Source: Nitrospirota bacterium (GTDB lineage Bacteria > Nitrospinota > Nitrospinia > Nitrospinales > VA-1). Taken from it: a stretch of DNA of 7,251 nt. Shown here piece after piece: positions 4,622 through 7,251 of this stretch. The DNA lies in NCBI GenBank assembly GCA_003235465.1, contig QJWD01000392.1, positions 1 to 7,251 on the forward strand. The letters run 5' to 3'. The translations under genes and the position numbers were made by a program. The first letter of the stretch is position 1, and each line of letters opens with the position of its first letter. Below the pieces are notes generated by a model, which saw only the letters and a list, made by a program, of their open reading frames with translations, did no database searches and was not told the DNA's origin.

Positions 4622-7251
4622 CAAGCCGAACAGCCAACCGCCCGCCCGCCCCGCCTGGCACAGCCTGCCGGTGGACGAGGTGCTCGGCTCGCTCGACACC
4701 GATGGGGTGAAGGGGCTCTCAAGCGAGGAAGCCCGGCGCAGGCAAAGCCGCGTCGGGCTGAACGTCCTGGTGGAGACGGGGGTTATGCCCTGGCCCGTGG
4801 TGCTCGGCCGCCAGTTCGTCGACGTGCTGATCCTCATCCTGTTTTTGGCGGCGCTGATCGCGCTTCTGCTCGGCGAGGTGATCGACGCCATCGCCATCTT
4901 CGTCATCCTCATTTTGAACGGGGTGCTCGGCTTCATCCAGGAGTGGAAGGCGGAGCAGGCCATTCATGCGCTTCGCCGCATGCTCGAGCCGAGGTGCAAC
5001 GTGGTGCGCGAGGCACAGCAGCACAACATCGACGCAATGGACCTGGTGCCGGGCGATGTGGTGGTGCTGGAAACCGGCAACCGCGTCCCGGCGGACCTCA
5101 GGCTGATCCGCACCACCGCTCTCAAGATTGACGAATCGGCGCTCACCGGCGAATCGGAATCGGTGTCGAAAAACAGCCGCGCCGTGCCGGAGGAGACGCC
5201 GCTTGCCGAACGCGACTCCGTCGCCTGGATGGGCACCGCCGTGACCCATGGCCGCGCCCTCGGCGTGGTCATCGCGACGGGGATGGAAACGGAGTTCGGC
5301 CGCATCGCCGCGATCACGCAGAGCGTTGGCCGCGAGATCACACCCTTGCAGCGGCAACTCGCCACCCTCGGCAAGCAACTGGGGGTGGTGGCGCTGGTTA
5401 TTTCCGCGGTGGTGGGGCTTTCCGGCTGGCTGCTCGGCAAGCCCCTCCTCGAGATGTTTCTTGTCGGCATCTCCCTCGCCGTGGCGGTGGTGCCCGAGGG
5501 TTTGCCGGCCGTGGTCACCATCACGCTGGCGCTTGGGGTGCACGCCATGGTCAAGCGGCGCGCGCTACTTAGGCGCCTGCACGCCTCGGAGACCCTCGGC
5601 ACCGTGGACGTCATCTGCACCGACAAAACCGGGACTCTGACGCAGAACCAGATGACCCTCGGGCGGGTGTGGCTGCCCTCGGGCGAGGTCATAGCCACGG
5701 GCATCGGCTACGACCCGGCGGGCCATTTCGAACAGAATGGCGTCAAGATCGACGCCAACCAAAGCCCCGATCTTCTGGCTCTCCTCAAGACGGGGTATTA
5801 CTGCAACCACGCGCGTCTCATCCGCGGCGTGGGGGGGTGGAGCACCGTCGGCGAGCCCACTGAAGCCGCCCTGGTGGTGGCCGCCTACAAGGCGCGGCTT
5901 AACCTCGCCGAGCCCGTACCCATGGCGATGGAGCTGTCGTTCAGCTCCGAACGCAAGCGCATGACGGTGATCGACCGCGAGCGCGGCGCCTACGTCGCCC
6001 ACGTCAAGGGCGCGCCGGAGGTGATTCTGGAGCGCTGCACGCGGGTGCAGGTGGGGGGCATCGAGAAACCGCTAGGGGAAGATGAGAGGGCGCGCGCCCT
6101 CAATGCGGTTCGGGCCTACGCCGAAGCGGGCCTGCGCACGCTGGCGTTCGCCCGCCGCCCCCTGGATGACATTCCCGCCGAAGACCGCATCGAAGAGGAG
6201 CTCACGTTCCTCGGCATCGCCGGCATCCTGGACCCGCCGCACCTGGAAGTCCCTGATGCGATCCGGCTGGCGGGGCAGGCCGGCATCCGCGTCATCATGA
6301 TCACCGGCGACAACCCGAACACCGCTCAAAGCATCGCCGGGCAGATCGGCCTGAGATGCAGCCGGGCGCTCACCGGCGGCGAGATCGACGCGATGGACGA
6401 TCGGGCGCTTTCCGAGGCGCTAACCGGCGATGTGCTGTTTGCGCGCACCACGCCCGAGCACAAGATGCGCATCGTGAAAGAGCTGCAGGAGAAGGGCCAT
6501 GTGGTGGGCATGACCGGCGACGGCGTCAACGACGCCCCGGCCCTCAAGCAGGCCGAGATTGGCATTGCCATGGGCGTGCGCGGGACCGACGTCGCCAAGG
6601 GCGCGTCCGACATCATCCTCACCGACGACAATTTCGCCTCGATCATCAACGCCGTGGAAGAGGGGCGGCGTGAATACGACAACATTCAGAAGTTCGTCCG
6701 CTACCTATTGTCGTCGAACACCGGCGAGGTGCTGGCCATCTTCATCAATATCCTGCTTGGCGGGCCGCTGATCCTCCTGCCGGCGCAGATTTTGTGGATG
6801 AACCTCATCACCGACGGCGTCACCGCCGTGGCGCTCGGCATGGAGCCGGCGGAAGCGGGGATCATGCGCCGGCCGCCGCGTGGCGCGAGCGAGCCGCTGA
6901 TCGACCGCCGCGGCCTCTTCATGATCCTGCTTCTAGGGGGGTACATCGGCCTTGCGACGCTATGGATTTTTCACCACTACCTCGAGAAAAGCGGGGGCGA
7001 CCTGGTGGTCGCCCACACCATGGCGTTCACCGGCATCATCCTGTTCGAAAAGATGAACGTCTTCAACTTCCGCGCGCTTTACTCGCCTTTGTCTCAGGTG
7101 GGTTTTTTCTCCAACCCCTGGGTGCTCGCCGCCTGGACGGCCTCCATCGCCCTGCAGGTTGCTGTCGTCTACACGCCTTTCATGCAGCAGGCCCTGCACG
7201 TCACAGCGATTGGCCTCACGGATTGGGGGCTGATCCTGCTCATCGCTACCC
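4614..7251 (+). CDS. P-type cation-transporting ATPase, P2A (SERCA-like, probable Ca2+ pump); 3'-truncated
   Basis: An ATP-driven inner-membrane pump, open for 879 codons from ATG 4614 to the window edge with no internal stop; perhaps a few dozen residues are missing. Order of parts: N-terminal cation-ATPase domain (about 16-55), M1-M2 (about 68-107), actuator domain with TGES (178-181), M3-M4 with PEGLP (294-298), phosphorylation site DKTGT (Asp337), nucleotide domain with KGAPE (465-469), hinge TGDGVNDAP (634-642), then M5-M10. Ion-site residues match rabbit SERCA1 by hand alignment: Glu295 (E309), Asn702 and Glu705 in SSNTGEV (N768, E771), Asn730, Thr733 and Asp734 in NLITDG (N796, T799, D800), and Glu812 in FEKMN (E908). 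Both Ca2+ sites thus look intact. No CPC metal motif and no long metal-binding N-terminus, so it is not a heavy-metal pump. It overlaps the hydrogenase protease gene by eight bases. Ca2+ is inferred; Mn2+ or another ion is possible. Confidence 0.93.
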   Translation, partial: MDNKPNSQPPARPAWHSLPVDEVLGSLDTDGVKGLSSEEARRRQSRVGLNVLVETGVMPWPVVLGRQFVDVLILILFLAALIALLLGEVIDAIAIFVILILNGVLGFIQEWKAEQAIHALRRMLEPRCNVVREAQQHNIDAMDLVPGDVVVLETGNRVPADLRLIRTTALKIDESALTGESESVSKNSRAVPEETPLAERDSVAWMGTAVTHGRALGVVIATGMETEFGRIAAITQSVGREITPLQRQLATLGKQLGVVALVISAVVGLSGWLLGKPLLEMFLVGISLAVAVVPEGLPAVVTITLALGVHAMVKRRALLRRLHASETLGTVDVICTDKTGTLTQNQMTLGRVWLPSGEVIATGIGYDPAGHFEQNGVKIDANQSPDLLALLKTGYYCNHARLIRGVGGWSTVGEPTEAALVVAAYKARLNLAEPVPMAMELSFSSERKRMTVIDRERGAYVAHVKGAPEVILERCTRVQVGGIEKPLGEDERARALNAVRAYAEAGLRTLAFARRPLDDIPAEDRIEEELTFLGIAGILDPPHLEVPDAIRLAGQAGIRVIMITGDNPNTAQSIAGQIGLRCSRALTGGEIDAMDDRALSEALTGDVLFARTTPEHKMRIVKELQEKGHVVGMTGDGVNDAPALKQAEIGIAMGVRGTDVAKGASDIILTDDNFASIINAVEEGRREYDNIQKFVRYLLSSNTGEVLAIFINILLGGPLILLPAQILWMNLITDGVTAVALGMEPAEAGIMRRPPRGASEPLIDRRGLFMILLLGGYIGLATLWIFHHYLEKSGGDLVVAHTMAFTGIILFEKMNVFNFRALYSPLSQVGFFSNPWVLAAWTASIALQVAVVYTPFMQQALHVTAIGLTDWGLILLIAT

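Noticed and set aside
4719..5704. Two long antisense open frames over the 5' part of the ATPase gene
   Set aside because: His/Arg/Gln- or Ser/Thr-rich shadows of the ATPase codons, with no recognisable domain or ribosome binding site.
4614..7251. Heavy-metal (P1B), K+ (Kdp) or plasma-membrane H+ (P3A) ATPase
   Set aside because: No CPC/SPC motif in M4 and no N-terminal metal-binding repeats. PEGLP in M4 plus NLITDG in M6 and a Glu in M8 fit the P2A class.
1..7251. CRISPR array, tRNA or rRNA gene, insertion sequence, attachment site
   Set aside because: No regularly spaced repeats, cloverleaf, transposase or terminal repeats were seen. Virtually every base lies within a recognisable coding gene.

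Overview
The window is a GC-rich (by eye about two thirds G+C), tightly packed stretch. Every gene reads on the + strand and there is almost no intergenic space. The core is an operon for a bidirectional, NAD(P)-linked cytoplasmic [NiFe]-hydrogenase of group 3b (the 'sulfhydrogenase' type), in the archaeal order hydB-hydG-hydD-hydA, with a small extra gene between hydB and hydG. High G+C, GTG starts and the proteobacterial look of the proteins suggest a Gram-negative bacterium, perhaps a beta- or gammaproteobacterium. This is a guess; no taxonomic marker gene is present.

Layout: (1) 1-731, 3' part of hydB, the [4Fe-4S] electron-transfer beta subunit, cut by the window edge. (2) 737-1207, a 156-residue lone cyclic-nucleotide-binding-like domain with no DNA-binding domain and a degenerate ligand pocket. 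(3) 1185-2015, hydG, the FAD/NAD(P)/[2Fe-2S] gamma subunit. (4) 2051-2836, hydD, the three-cluster small subunit. (5) 2781-4121, hydA, the NiFe large subunit. (6) 4133-4621, the endopeptidase expected to trim HydA. (7) 4614 to the window end, a P-type cation ATPase that runs off the edge and carries a full SERCA-like set of Ca2+ ligands.

How they fit: HydA makes or splits H2 at the NiFe site, HydD carries electrons through three Fe-S clusters, HydB relays them, and HydG exchanges them with NAD(P)H through FAD. The protease finishes HydA after nickel insertion. HypA-F maturation factors are not in the window and must lie elsewhere. The two genes that do not belong to the enzyme itself, the cNMP-like domain and the Ca2+-type ATPase, are linked to it by overlap or very short spacing. 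They are the most interesting part: a possible sensor and a possible ion pump translated with a redox enzyme. No RNA gene, insertion sequence, CRISPR array or clear terminator was seen, and no stretch over 35 bases lacks a gene.
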